Made by a program: the position numbers and the translations under genes | Source of the DNA: Prostheceraeus crozeri | Lineage: Eukaryota > Platyhelminthes > Polycladida > Euryleptidae | Length of the DNA stretch: 64,000 bases | Assembly (NCBI GenBank): GCA_907163375.1 | Contig: CAJQUW010011023.1 | Location: forward strand, 186,001-250,000 | Direction of reading: 5' to 3' | Notes under the pieces: model-generated | What the model was told of the DNA's origin: nothing | The model's input: only the letters and a program-made list of their open reading frames with translations | Databases searched by the model: none | Shown here: piece by piece, positions 34,471 to 46,054 of the stretch | Numbering within the stretch: the first letter of the stretch is position 1 | Layout of the letters: each line of letters starts with the position of its first letter

Positions 34471-35580
34471 TGGTGGAAGCTTCCGACAAATCGGGAAGTG
34501 TGTGCAGGAGATAGTATTGATGGAAGTAACATTCAATGCCCTCCACCACAGTGTTTAAATTGATAAGATTATCTTACAAAATTGTGAGAAAAAGATTTTC
34601 TCAATTTTATGCATACGGCCCAATGAATGCATGTACAACTGGCTATCAACAAGAAGATGAAGCATTTGTAGATTCGAGACGAAGATTATAATACGTTCAA
34701 TGGGCAAAAGTTGGTAAATGCATTGATATAGGAAAACAATCATACGTGTATAACGCCCACATCAATGCGTAGATAAATGAGTGGTTTACAGTCGTCTATT
34801 AAGTACCTTGACAATCAGTTAATTTCTATGCCAAATCAACTCTGACTTTCTAACCATAGAAATAGATCTTCATCGATATTTTTGTCTTCCAAACGTCTAC
34901 GGATGACTATGTAATTTTTCGCTGATTCATAGTTTTGACATAGCTATTCAGTCCCTTCCATTTAATATTCAATGCTCTTCTGTTATCGATTGAGATATCA
35001 AATAAAACTGCTTATAAGAGCTGGTGAAAAAGTAATATCATAGACGTCCCTACAAATCATGCTTTCATTGCATACTTCTCTTATATACTTACTTTGCCTT
35101 CAAGTAAAGTTTTGCAATTGTCGGAAAATTGCCTTCAACTCTGCAAAACAAGACAGTAATGACATGAATCAACACGATCAGAAGCACGATCGTGCCTGTA
35201 TTTCGTTCGCAACAACATTCGATAAATATGGTTGATGCGTCCAGTGGCCAACAGTATCGAAGTAGAGAAATAAAAACAGTGCTTTTCTTTCTGCATTACA
35301 GTCTTATGACGACTAAATTATCTCTGATTTACTTGAAATTTTCATGCAGCTATAATGCAGCGCTTCTAGCTGTGCCTTGCAGTCATAAATCTTGTAATAT
35401 ATTAGACATTTGCCATCAGTGTGGACTAAGTCCCATTTTCAAAGTATAATGCTGGCTTTGAATTAGTGAAATCTTGCTTCAGTAGTTTGACTTGACGGTT
35501 GATGCTATGTGGTCTTGGAGATGAAGCCATTTGATTGGATGCCGCGGATTCTTCAATGGAGGATTTGTGTGATGCTGTCG
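34471..35580. other. Intergenic, nothing recognised
   Basis: AT-rich, without supported features. Confidence 0.4.
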
Positions 35581-35582
35581 CT

Positions 35583-35760
35583 CGTCGATAGCTCAGTTGG
35601 TAGACCGTTGGCCTAGAATGCCGGAGGTCGGAGGCTCATATCAACAAGACGCGCAGTTGCTTTCCGTCTTTTGAATCATAAGCAAATGATTGAATCACCA
35701 ATGCTCTTATGAATCCTCGTTAAAACTTTTATAATGCAAAACCAAGAAGATGGCGAAGGC
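35583..35760 (+). repeat. tRNA-derived SINE
   Basis: The head GATAGCTCAGTTGGTAGACC is a good tRNA D-arm/A box. GCCGGAGGTCGGAGGCTCAT follows, where the B box is degenerate (GGCTCATATC instead of GGTTCGAATCC). The lost B-box bases and lack of a closing acceptor stem argue against a working tRNA gene. The non-tRNA body continues to about 35760. Confidence 0.55.
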
Positions 35761-36445
35761 CATTTATGTTATTAGCATGTTATTATTAATCTACTTCTGC
35801 ATATAGTGTACACGTAAGAGCTTCTCATAAAGCATTCATGACGCGCCTCCGCAATAAAATCATGAAATTTCCAGCAATTGCTACTCTAACATAATTCAAT
35901 AGCACAAACCTTATCTTAACTGAGCTCTCAGCTACAGTATAGAACCAGCCGTCTGTGCAGTCACGGCCGTGCTACTATTAAGCTTGCTGGACGATGTGTT
36001 CGAAGGATCGTCGATATGGCGCCCCTGAAGAAGCTTTCATGGTCGCAAGATATTCTTTGATATATTATTGAGAAAGCCGTAAGGCGAGAATTCTGGCTAC
36101 CTTTGAATTTTATTAAAAGGTTCATTGAAAAGCACATGATGAAGTTTTTATTACAGAATGGATAACACTAACCAGGTGCGTGAAGAATTTCCTAATTACA
36201 TCAGATATTCTTTGGACGTTGGAAGAAGTAAAAATCAACATACAACACCTCGAAATATACCGTGAAGTGATGCAAAGTCAACTTCAAAAGTATGCAGATA
36301 GTGCTGATTCATTTTGATTCACAATACTAGTCAGAGATTGTGAGTGAACACAGATACTACATGCGGTAAAACCTGGATGTTGTGATATCACATAACTGAA
36401 GCTTGTAGTCACTTTCTCAAGGAACATGAGATCAGGGGTCACAAA
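35761..36445. other. Spacer before the first 31-bp array
   Basis: Around 36025 a CTGAAGAAGCTTTCATGG block resembles the terminal stem-loop of PLE-derived repeats. Otherwise nothing was recognised. Confidence 0.35.
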
Positions 36446-37272
36446 AATTGCAATCAATTGATTGATCTCTTAGAATAACTGCAATTAATTGATTGATCCC
36501 TTTGAATAACTGCAATTAATTGATTGATCCCTTTGAATAATTGCAATTAATCTATTGATCTCTTTGAATAACTGCAATCAATTGATTGATCCCTTTGAAT
36601 AACTGCAATTAATTGATTGATCCCTTTGAATAACTGCAATTAATCTATTGATCTCTTTGAATAACTGCAATTAATCTATTGATCTCTTTGAATAACTGCA
36701 ATTAATCTATTGATCTCTTTGAATAACTGCAATCAATTGATTGATCCCTTTGAATAACTGCAATTAATTGATTGATCCCTTTGAATAACTGCAATTAATC
36801 TATTGATCTCTTTGAATAACTGCAATTAATCTATTGATCTCTTTGAATAACTGCAATCAATTGATTTATCTCTTTGAATAACTGCAATTAATTGATTGAT
36901 CCCTTTGAATAACTGCAATTAATTGATTGATCCCTTTGAATAACTGCAATTAATCTATTGATCTCTTTGAATAACTGCAATTAATCTATTGATCCCTTTG
37001 AATAACTGCAATTAATTGATTTATCTCTTTGAATAACTGCAATTAATTGATTGATCCCTTTGAATAACTGCAATTAATTGATTTATCTCTTTGAATAACT
37101 GCAATTAATTGATTGATCCCTTTGAATAACTGCAATTAATTGATTGATCCCTTTGAATAACTGCAATTAATCTATTGATCTCTTTGAATAACTGCAATTA
37201 ATCTATTGATCTCTTTGAATAACTGCAATTAATCTATTGATCTCTTTGAATAACTGCAATTAATCTATTGAT
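36446..37272 (+). repeat. 31-bp satellite array, about 27 copies
   Basis: The unit is TGATCYCTTTGAATAACTGC followed by AATTAATYDAT, with a strict 31-bp period. Two main monomer versions (TTGATTGATCCC and TCTATTGATCTC) alternate in blocks, roughly A-A-B-B, with a rarer third version (TTGATTTATCTC). There are no unique spacers, so it is not CRISPR-like. It stops abruptly at TTGAT|AAAAC. Confidence 0.92.
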
Positions 37273-37329
37273 AAAACATTTTTGAGACGTAATTTTGGAA
37301 AGAAATAAAAAAGCGATACTTCTCGGAGT

Positions 37330-38075
37330 TTTGGTTCATAAAATTGCTGACCAGATGTTTACCGAAAACCGACTAATACAGGCCTTCTTCTGCATTATCA
37401 TAGCCATGTAGACAGCAGATATAAAAGTGCGCTTCTGAAAACCATGATTACACGCGCTCATCGCTTGACATCAAGTTGGTCTGACCTTAACAAGGAATGT
37501 GAAAGAATCACATTCCCAGAAAATTAAAATATCCCATCCGACTGATAGAAAGTTCAATCAAATATGTATTAGACGAAGTGCACACAACCAATGAATGCAA
37601 GACTGAAAAAAAAAGCCAGATTCAATGCTAATTATACCGTACAAAGATCTGCGTTCTACTACTTTTGTACGACGACAACTTCACAACATCAATGTGGAAA
37701 TCGGTCTTGTAATCAAACCAATATTCACCAGTCGTAAGATTTCATCGATGGTTACAACCCCAGTAGAGAAGCCCCTCTTTGTGAACAGTAGCAACGTGAT
37801 CTATCAATATAAATGTGGCTCATGTGATGGGAGCTATGTGGGATTCACATCGCGACATCTGTTCCAAAGAGTTGAAGAACCTCGGTACTGTAATAAGTGA
37901 GCATCGCCTACAATCTAACTGTGACCAAGCAATTTCTGTGGAGAGTTTTAAGATCCTGAAGAAATGCAAGAAGGATGATCTAAGAATCTAAGAAATGCTA
38001 TTTATTCAAAAACTTAATCCTGATCTGAATGGACAGAAGTATCGTGTGGAACCGCATTTGCTTGGTAATTAGCTT
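37330..38075 (+). mobile_element. Penelope-like element remnant (RT end and GIY-YIG)
   Basis: Plus-strand pieces resemble the RT C terminus of PLEs (HVDSRYKSALLKTMITRAHR) and then the GIY-YIG endonuclease linker and start (FTSRKISSM, NVIYQYKCGSC, YVGFTSRHLFQRVEE). The typical LFIQKLNPDLN end follows near 38000-38030. It is a broken, 5'-truncated copy with several breaks, and fairly old. It lies between two 31-bp satellite arrays. Confidence 0.75.
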
Positions 38076-39873
38076 GCTTTTAATTCTAAGTCTGTGTAGC
38101 ACAATTTACTAGATGTTTTTTTGCATATAAGTTAGCTATGCAAATGTAAGATTTGCTTTAGTCTCTTCAGACATGGACTTCTGTAACTTGCACCTGGACA
38201 GAAATCTAAAATAACACGCATACGAGATGAGGCTGATATTGTATTTCATCTTGGTGCATTTAAGCATGGATCTGTTGATTAATTTTTGTGATAATGTGCA
38301 ACTACATCCGGAAAATTATGCCGATTTACATCAATTTTGAAGTATAATTCGTCTAGTTTATTTTTCAGTCTGACCTCAGATTAGTCCGCCTTTTGCCCAC
38401 TGGTAAGTGAGTTATCTGAGGAAACTAATTCATGTATCAATCAATATTACTGGCTACTTTTTTCAACTAATAAAACTTTGTAGCGACAGAAATTATTTAC
38501 GAACACATACAGACTTAAAAAGGGAGTTAGTCAATGATCAATTCAATTGAATAATTCTTTGGAAACAAACTTGCATTTCCGGTTTACATTATTTTGCAAA
38601 TATTAGGTCACATCTTCCATTTTCCAAGTGGAGCACAATAATACAAGGTGCTACGTTGATACGTGAATTGGCTATTGATTTTGGTTTTACTTCCTAAGAT
38701 GATTTTATTCATTCGTGAACGAAGAGACAGTAACAAAGAAAAACACTACATCTGTTGCTTTGCTTTTTAAAGCCATAGCGGTCCATAGAAGCTCAGAACA
38801 TCATGCCGCATGCACCAGGGTAGAATCGAAATCTGGATTTTATAAATATTATTCAGAAATTGCTATATGCATGCAGGATGCTCATTTTGGATTGTCTCAT
38901 ACAAAATGATGCAATATCACTGCAAACGTAAATTATAAGCTTATTTGCATCACAAAACGAAATTTCATGATCAATCTCATAAGATATCATTTTCAATATA
39001 AGCTCTAAAATAATTGTGTGAAACAGGATAAAAGTGCTCATGATCTTTATTGAGTTGAATTCTTCGATTTTTGTATTGATAAGTTGAAGGGAATATGCTC
39101 GTCTGTAGCCTTGTAATGTTTCTGTTGGTTCGAAATTCGAAAAGTACGAGTATATGCCTACTCGCATTCACAGATAGTTGATGACTCTGATTTGAGGCGA
39201 CGAAAGAAGTTAGTTTTCCATACACAGTTGAGGGTTATGCTTCGGTATCGATATAGACTCTTATTCTTCTTCCTGAGGAAGATCGATTGAGGCTCATCGA
39301 ATGATTTCACTGTAGCTACCAAAGTCAGCAGTTGTGAGGATGTATTAACTATGCCACCAAAGAAGAGAAATCTTGGTTTGGTCGTCGATGGAAATCATAT
39401 TGTTCGTTATCCATGGATCCTGTGGTTTATTTTTCAGCGAAAGCAACGAAATGTAGTTGGAGAGTCTTTAAATTTACTGTCATTGTCATTCTTATACCGA
39501 TACACAAACACAGAGCATTTGTTCAGCATTTTGCATTTCCACAAACACATCGCTGATTATATGAAATACACTAATTCACAACGCCTACAGACTAAGTAAC
39601 AAGAATACAATGCATGTAACTTCTGTATGAAAGACATCGATTCAAGTCAGCCTAATTACGTATAGAAGGGTCAAGGATATGTGATCAAATTTCATTCCAG
39701 ATGCTAGTTATAGATTTCTGTGCTTTAGCCTAGTTTCCGCTCTCTGATATTCAAATTTTGTAATCAGTTCATGTATGTAATCCAGTCGTCAATTTTTATC
39801 TGTATACCCTTGAGAATGCTCAATAGACTATGAACGAAACGTTGGAAAAATTTCCGTTTTTATTTCATAATTT
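38076..39873. other. Spacer between PLE remnant and second array
   Basis: Mostly unrecognised. Near 39806-39846 a TTGAGAATGCTCAATAG and CGAAACGTTGG block resembles PLE terminal motifs and ends directly at the second array. The ATG frame at 39351-39599 (MPPKKRNLG...) has no recognised family. Confidence 0.4.
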
Positions 39874-40550
39874 GTTGATCCCTGTGAATAGCTGCAATTG
39901 ATGTATTGATCCCTGTGAATAGCTGCAATTGATGTATTGATCTCTGTGAATAACTGCAATTGATGTATTGATCCCTGTGAATAGCTGCAATTGATTTGTT
40001 GATCCCTGTGAATAACTGCAATTGATTTATTGATCCCTGTGAAAAGCTGCAATTGATTTATTGATCCCTGTGAATAACTGCAATTGATTTATTGATCCCT
40101 GTGAAAAGCTGCAATTGATTTATTGATCCCTGTGAATAGCTGCAATTGATTTATTGATCCCTGTGAATAGCTGCAATTGATTTGTTGATCCCTGTGAGAA
40201 GCTGCAATTGATTTATTGATCCCTGTGAATAACTGCAATTGATTTATTGATCTCTGTGAATAACTGCAATTGATTTATTGATCCCTGTGAATAGCTGCAA
40301 TTGATTTATTGATCCCTGTGAAAAGCTGCAATTGATTTATTGATCCCTGTGAGTAACTGCAATTGATTTATTGATCCCTGTGAATAGCTGCAATTGATTT
40401 ATTGATCCCTGTGAATAACTGCAATTGATTTATTGATCCCTGTGAATAACTGCAATTGATTTATTGATCCCTGTGAATAGCTGCAATTTATTTATTGATC
40501 CCTGTGAATAGCTGCAATTGATTTATTGATCCCTGTGAATAGCTGCAATT
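39874..40550 (+). repeat. 31-bp satellite array, about 22 copies
   Basis: The unit is TGATCCCTGTGAATAGCTGC followed by AATTGATTTAT, with the same 31-bp period and a clearly related sequence to the array at 36446-37272. It is a distinct subfamily, with CTGTGAATAGC in place of CTTTGAATAAC. Copies are very alike. The array ends about 400 bp upstream of the aldolase start codon. The open frame seen on the minus strand is a by-product of the repeat. Confidence 0.92.
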
Positions 40551-40919
40551 AAACTGCAATGAACCTGTGAAAGTGCATCTCGGAGCAATGATTTGACCTT
40601 TGGACACTTTCGAGGATTATCACATTGTTGCACAACACACAAACTGTCTATTGCATGTAAGCGAAGTCACTTCATTCCATCTGTCAGTGTTTGCACCGGA
40701 TTGTGATAACACTCAGCTGCTCAGTGTATATTTTCAATGATTTGAATCAACCATACACAGCATCATCAAGTAACCTTAGCCTGGTGTCACAAAAGCTCAG
40801 CACAAAAAGCAAGGCTTCATATTCAGGTACCTGTACATAATGTAATTTACCTGACCTTTCACATCGACCGTAGCCGTGAAGTATTGATCATTGACCCGAG
40901 TTTTGATCTCTATTTATGC

Positions 40920-40936
40920 ATTGTTACTTTTCACAG
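40920..40936 (+). promoter_or_regulatory. Splice-acceptor-like site 16 nt before aldolase ATG
   Basis: ATTGTTACTTTTCACAG ends at 40936, followed by 16 nt and then the ATG at 40953. It is a strong pyrimidine-tract acceptor, again close to the start codon as in PNO1. It indicates a 5' UTR intron or a trans-splice site. Confidence 0.5.
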
Positions 40937-40952
40937 CATTGTCATCATCATC

Positions 40953-41139
40953 ATGCAACGCTCTGGATTACGATTACTCCGCCTTGTGGTATCATCAACA
41001 CTACCACGCAACATGTCTACCAAAATCAACTTACAAGGAATATTTCCACCTGTGGCAACTGCCTTCAATGAAGATGAGAGCATTGCTTTTGATCAGATGG
41101 AGAAGAATTTCAAGGAATGGAATAAATGCGGTTTTGCCG
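40953..41139 (+). CDS. HOGA1: 4-hydroxy-2-oxoglutarate aldolase-like, exon 1
   Basis: Starts at ATG 40953; the longer open frame upstream has only a TTG. It encodes MQRSGLRLLRLVVSSTLPRN, a basic amphipathic leader typical of mitochondrial import. Then NLQGIFPPVATAFNEDESI and MEKNFKEWNKCGFAG follow, the first strand and helix of the DHDPS/HOGA1 (beta/alpha)8 barrel (HOGA1: IAGIYPPVTTPF...). The exon ends in phase 1 at G|GTGAGT and continues at 45362 with YVIHGSNGEAAYM. In mammals HOGA1 cleaves 4-hydroxy-2-oxoglutarate to glyoxylate and pyruvate in mitochondrial hydroxyproline breakdown. A different DHDPS-family aldolase substrate cannot be excluded. Confidence 0.85.
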
Positions 41140-41489
41140 GTGAGTGTTGTGTCATTCCACTGTTTTGACAGTACTTAGAAAGTGTTCCTGAATGTTTCTG
41201 CATTTTCAAAGAAATCTGAATTTAATTGCATCATGAAAGAAATAGTTGACGTGAAATATTAGACTGAAATATCATGTTGATTTTTCACAATTTAAGTTTT
41301 TTTATTTATAGATGTAGAATCATTGATAGAACGTAATTGCATATTGTCTTACATTCATTAAAAGCATTGCAGATAAATTATTATCGTAGATTTTCTGTGG
41401 ATTGCGTCAGTGGCGCATGCTCACATAGCAACTATTGCCATTGCATTGTTGCAATGTTATCAGAAGTATGTTTTTGCCTGCATTCACTG

Positions 41490-41980
41490 TAAAATGTTGT
41501 TGTTGTTGTTTTACCCTGCTCCGTCCAGCAGATAGGAGGTTTCGCATCAAGGCAATACGAAGCGACACACCCAGTAAGCAAATAAATGCCTACTGGTGGC
41601 GAGAATCGCCCCGCGGAGAAGATGATCATTCCGAAACCACCGGGGTGCTACCATACCCAAGACAAAGCTCTTCACACAGCGTGAACAGCAACCCCTATTG
41701 TCCCAACCCACACCTTGCCTCCGAAGAGGTGCGGTGGCCATCGCTGAGGGGACTTCAGAAAAAGCTCGCTTTGTTGCAAATCCCAACAGTTAAAATTCGG
41801 CTGCTAGCATCACCTTAGCATAGTCAGTGAAGAACGCTAATGAGAATAAGACATCAAACTGTCAACACTACAACTGCAGTGGGAGAAAGCCCCCTTTCAA
41901 TCGCCTCTTGCGACACGCAGGGCAGGGATTGCAAATACCCGGGTTTTTTCAAGCAGCCGGATCCTGGATCCTCTTATCAA
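41490..41980. repeat. GC-rich dispersed-repeat-like segment in aldolase intron 1
   Basis: Composition rises sharply over this block (CCCCGCGGAGAAGATG, GAAACCACCGGGGTGC, CGCCTCTTGCGACACGC, CCCGGG) and then returns to AT-rich. It begins near a TTGTTGTTGTTG run. Open frames occur on both strands but none resembles a protein. It looks like an inserted repeat of unknown type. No second copy was noticed in the window. Confidence 0.4.
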
Positions 41981-42889
41981 AAGTGATAAAATTGTATGTA
42001 ATTTGTTTTCATTGTCATAAAATATTGAATAGCCTGGTTTCTGAGATTAATTTTAAATTATGCGTTTCATAATACATACTTATGAAGTGATATCGAAATC
42101 CTAGGACTTTGCTATCGCCAACTTTAGTTGTCACTCTGGTTCTCAGTTGTCATTATATCATTTTTACGAAATATCATTACTGAATATCAATAGATGATTA
42201 CTAGTAATTAATGCAATCTGAGGCCGAGCACAGATAAATGTTTACTCTTTCTTAAGACATGGTAACTAAAACTGAATTTCTATATTGATTAAGTGTATAT
42301 TTAGTTCATCAAGAAAAAGATAAATCCAGACCAACTTCAATAGCAATAAGCACGTGTATTTAATCAAAAGTAAGGAAAGACATCAAACTTGCTTTTATTT
42401 GTGCTTTTTTAACTAATAAGCGGATATCCCACTATTATAAACTTATTGATAATTACTACTATTGTTCATTGTAAGTATATAGGAAGGTAGTTGGACCAAT
42501 CAAAAAATTGAAAGTAATCTGGAGAATCTTACTTTATGCTATTAGCTTTGAAATTCATGGATGTCCATTCATTCCTTGGTGTGGATTAGTAAAGTGGGTG
42601 TAGTGGTTACAAGCTTACAACGGTAACATGACAATTAGAATGAACATAGCATGAAAAAGTTACTTAATCTTTTCTGTGACTTTAATAGATGGTCATTCAA
42701 TATCGAGCTACAGATATTCCTGGATAAAACATTTCTATTCATATCTATATTCGCATTCTTAGCTGCCCACATGCACTCCCAACTCTACAACTCTAAGTGA
42801 GTAACGAGAAAAAAAAGTTTGAGCTTTTATAACTTCAATCGTTAAATAGGATTTTCCGCAGCATTAATGACCATCAACATTTTATCGTC
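41981..42889. other. Intron 1 segment, nothing recognised
   Basis: AT-rich, without supported features. Confidence 0.4.
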
Positions 42890-44275
42890 AACACTGGATC
42901 GCGGATATCACACCGGATCCGGATCTTGACGCGGTGCAATCCCTGCCGCAGGGGAACGTCGGTTCCATTCAGTCCTGGGAACCGCACGGGGAGATGAAAA
43001 TGTTCTCTTCCTTTATCGTACTTTATCCATTTTACACTTTTCTCCATCTCCGTTGGGTTGGACGATGATTCTTCATGGAATGCCTCCAGCTGTTCCGATC
43101 ATGGGCGTCGGCTTCTATGAGGCCCAGGTCTTCTTTGGGAGGCTTCTTGTTGTTAGTCCGTTTATCTTAATTTTCCACACTTCTCCCAACACGGTTACAG
43201 CTGCCATATTTAATACAAGGACTTGAAGTTTTCCGGGAATGCCCATATTTGCAAGATTAGGATCAGAAATTGATGCATTTCAAGCAGATTTTTCAAAAAA
43301 TTTCGTGATTTTCTTTGTTTTTACACTTTTTGGTCTTGAAATTTTTGCGAGTTCCAATTTTACCCACCGTGTATTTGCTATACCGCCACTCCTCCACTAA
43401 TAGTGTATAAAAGTGTACACGAAACTGGCGAAACTTTGCATAGGGTCTTCTTACTTCCTCGTTTTTCGTCCATGGTTCCCGGTTCCGGGGCTGGACGAAG
43501 TTGAGATGACCCGTTTCCATTTCGAATGATCTGCAGTAATGTCTTCACACACCTCTAGAGACTCCAGGTCTTCTTGGATGCACTGCATGCCAAGTTTTCT
43601 TAGGTCTTGCTGTTGGTCGGCGACCATCGACCGGCAAGTGGTAAACTTCACCGATGATGTCATGCGTGGCTTCATATGGCAAAACCAGCGCAGACGTCTT
43701 TGCCGCAGACGAACTGGAAGTTCGGGCAAGCCACAACGTCTCTCTACTTCTTTGCTTGAAATTGTATCTTTCAACCTGATCTTTGTCATGTACCTCATCA
43801 TTCTTCTATCATCACTTCGCAGAAGCTCGACCAGCTTCAGGCTTACTGGCCACGTTTCCACGCCATACATGAGGACCGATCTTTTACACATCTCATACAC
43901 ATGCGCTCTACACTTCAATGGAATGTCATTGTCGGCAAGAAGACTGGCCAGTTCTCTACACTTCGTCCACGAAGCCGCGATGGGAGTCCGAACCGATCCT
44001 TCTGCACCTGCCTCTGAGTCCACGACATCTCCGAGGTAACAAAATTATTGGACCTCTTGTATGGTGAACACATTCACTTTGAGTGAAACATCATCAGGCG
44101 AGCGGGAAACATCGGTGTGCTTGGGACAGCGGAAGTTCTTTACCCCTTGAAATGATCGCAATCGGGAGTACTTTTTATGTCAACAAGTTGCTGGAAACAC
44201 AGAAGATCGAGTTTGCTCCGATTCCCATACTGCAACAACTGCAAGGCCACTTTCTAGAATTGGTGCGTTCTTAAT
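42890..44275 (-). mobile_element. RTE-like LINE, 5'-truncated
   Basis: On the minus strand, 44023-43451 is the C-terminal part of a LINE reverse transcriptase. It is preceded in pieces by FCYLGDVVDSEAGAEG and KFFTCPKCTD (44140-44030) and followed by a GC-richer probable 3' UTR down to about 42890. The C-terminal signature (YGVETWPVS..., RRMMRYMTKIRLKD, LRQRRLRWFCHM) is that of the widespread RTE/ingi-like LINEs of invertebrates. The endonuclease and most of the RT are missing. It lies antisense in intron 1 of the aldolase gene. Confidence 0.75.
43451..44023 (-). pseudogene. C-terminal fragment of LINE reverse transcriptase
   Basis: 190 open codons including ASWTKCRELASLLADNDIPL, CKRSVLMYGVETWPVSLKLV, DDRRMMRYMTKIRLKD, RRCGLPELPVRLRQRRLRW and ADQQQDLRKLGMQCIQEDLE. 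These are the thumb, connection and C-terminal parts of an RTE-like LINE ORF2. The catalytic FADD region is not present. The long plus-strand frame over 43539-44039 is its antisense shadow. It is a fragment, not a host gene. Confidence 0.8.
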
Positions 44276-45361
44276 TATATAGGTTAAATTAGACATGTAA
44301 AGCAGGAATTAATATCAAGTGTCCATACTTTGATAACTATTGAACACTTTGAACCCTGAGATCTGCAAATAGGTATATTTAGAGTCGGATTGAATCACAG
44401 AAAACTTGTACATGCTTACATCAGCCTATTTTTTTGATTTTACAATGTACCTATCTAACTACACCGCCAACTACTAAGAAAGGTATTTGGAATAGGAATC
44501 TGATAATCCCGTTTCTGTATATGACTATTGAAAGACACCTTTATGCTCATAGATAAATGAGCAGTCAGATTCAAGCGCATTACTTTTCCTGAGAAAATTA
44601 GTGATTACTGTCTACTACGCTTAATAACACAAATTGTTTCGAATGAAGTCTTGACGCTGGATTATGAGGTAACCAGTGGATGTTGATTTTGAGATGTGGG
44701 ATTCCTATTGGCCTTATTTTGTCGAAGTCGGTGCATGTGGCTTAATGATGTGGAATTGGTTTATAGCCTTAAGTTGCAGGATAAAATCCTCCAGATCTCA
44801 CCCTGGACGGGAAATCCATCAGTCGTTCTTTAAATTATATCCTTAGCAAAGCATCAAGTTTCATGAGCAGAAAATCAGTGGATTCTATCATTTCTATCTT
44901 AATTTTCAAAAAGCAATAATAGTCCTTTTACTGTAAGTGAATAATGTCTATGTTATTCGTATCTAATTCATTAAGGCCGACTTCACAACAATATATAGAA
45001 GGTGAAAATAGGCTCTTGTGAACTCGTACAAGGTCATACAAGTAAACACAAGCAAGGGAATAGGAAGGAATGTAGGTCACTACCTTACTGCTGTTGGTTG
45101 CATCTGGTCACAGATTTAATTTTCTCTCATTTTTAAATTTCTCTCTACAGTTGAATGACACCCGAAATTAGTTATACATGCGGAAATGCCGATATCTACT
45201 TGAAATAATGCGTTTATTACAACACCAATTGTTTTTCATGCAAATTCTTGAATATTTGAATAAAGTTAGGTACTTTCAGATTTCAGTGGGAACTGACGAT
45301 ATCTGCGTAAAACATGAAAAGTCGTTAACTCGAACTTCCATTAATTACGCATAACTTTCAG
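44276..45361. other. Intron 1 segment, nothing recognised
   Basis: AT-rich up to the acceptor CATAACTTTCAG at 45350-45361. Confidence 0.45.
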
Positions 45362-45490
45362 GGTACGTCATTCATGGCTCCAATGGGGAAGCGGCTTATA
45401 TGAACTTGAAAGAGAAAGTTGAAGTCATTAAAATGACAAAGCAATGGATTCCAAATGAAAAGAAAATGATCGTCGGTGTTGGCCAAGAAT
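45362..45490 (+). CDS. HOGA1: 4-hydroxy-2-oxoglutarate aldolase-like, exon 2
   Basis: A 129-nt exon after acceptor ACTTTCAG, ending in phase 1 at GAAT|GTGAGT. It reads YVIHGSNGEAAYMNLKEKVE, then VIKMTKQWIPNEKKMIVGVG and QE. HGSNGE is the DHDPS-family substrate-loop signature (HOGA1 has VVQGSNGEFPFL). The catalytic Schiff-base lysine and the conserved tyrosine belong to later exons, which I could not find. Either they lie beyond 64000, making intron 2 over 18.5 kb, or I missed short exons. One candidate acceptor at 49210 gives an immediate stop in this phase. The intron is loaded with transposons, and the first lies 236 bp downstream. Confidence 0.85.
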
Positions 45491-46054
45491 GTGAGTACAG
45501 TTGGCCTTGATAACATGCAATTTGTAATTCAGTTTTAACTTGCTACTTCAGTATTTCTAGCAGGAGACGTTTCAATTTGTCTTAACGAAAATAGTTCTCC
45601 ATTGTATCTAAATAGCATCACATTTTTTTCATTTATATAATTCATCAGAAAGCGAGACATGCTGATTAAGATTATTCTATAATAATGATATAATACGCGT
45701 ATAAAGTTTTCGATGTAATACAAATAGTGCAGGAAAATTAGATTTTTACCCCGGCAAAATTAGGAGAAAGCTGGATTTTTGCATATCGATAGTGGTTTAC
45801 GTGTTCTACTTTAGGTTAAAAGTCCCAAGAAATATACTGTGTGCTTTTCGAGAAAAATAAAAATAAGTAAAATAATACGCATCATACTACTTATATTTTT
45901 CAAACTCATAAAATATGATCTCAATGAAATGTACATGCATTAAAGAAGAAGAACAAGTCAATATTTTACAATAGAAATCCTTTATTGGGGAAATCAAGTC
46001 CATTGTCACTATTAAGGATTGCTTTCAATGTCATCATAATCGAAAATTCATATT

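Noticed and set aside
34223-34549. Overlapping ORFs of about 90-108 codons on both strands
   Set aside because: They fall on two SINE-like copies; no protein family.
35583-35656. Functional tRNA gene
   Set aside because: Good D arm but degenerate B box and no acceptor pairing. Called tRNA-derived SINE.
36446-37272. CRISPR-like regular repeats
   Set aside because: The 31-bp units are head-to-tail with no unique spacers, and the sequence is clearly animal nuclear DNA. It is a satellite array.
39828-40052. Repetitive protein on the minus strand
   Set aside because: It is the translation of the 31-bp satellite. The frame is lost when unit lengths or stops vary.
41435-41818. 127-codon ORF and its antisense partner
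   Set aside because: GC-rich repeat-like block open on both strands; no protein resemblance.
43539-44039. Plus-strand 166-codon ORF
   Set aside because: Antisense shadow of the LINE reverse-transcriptase fragment.
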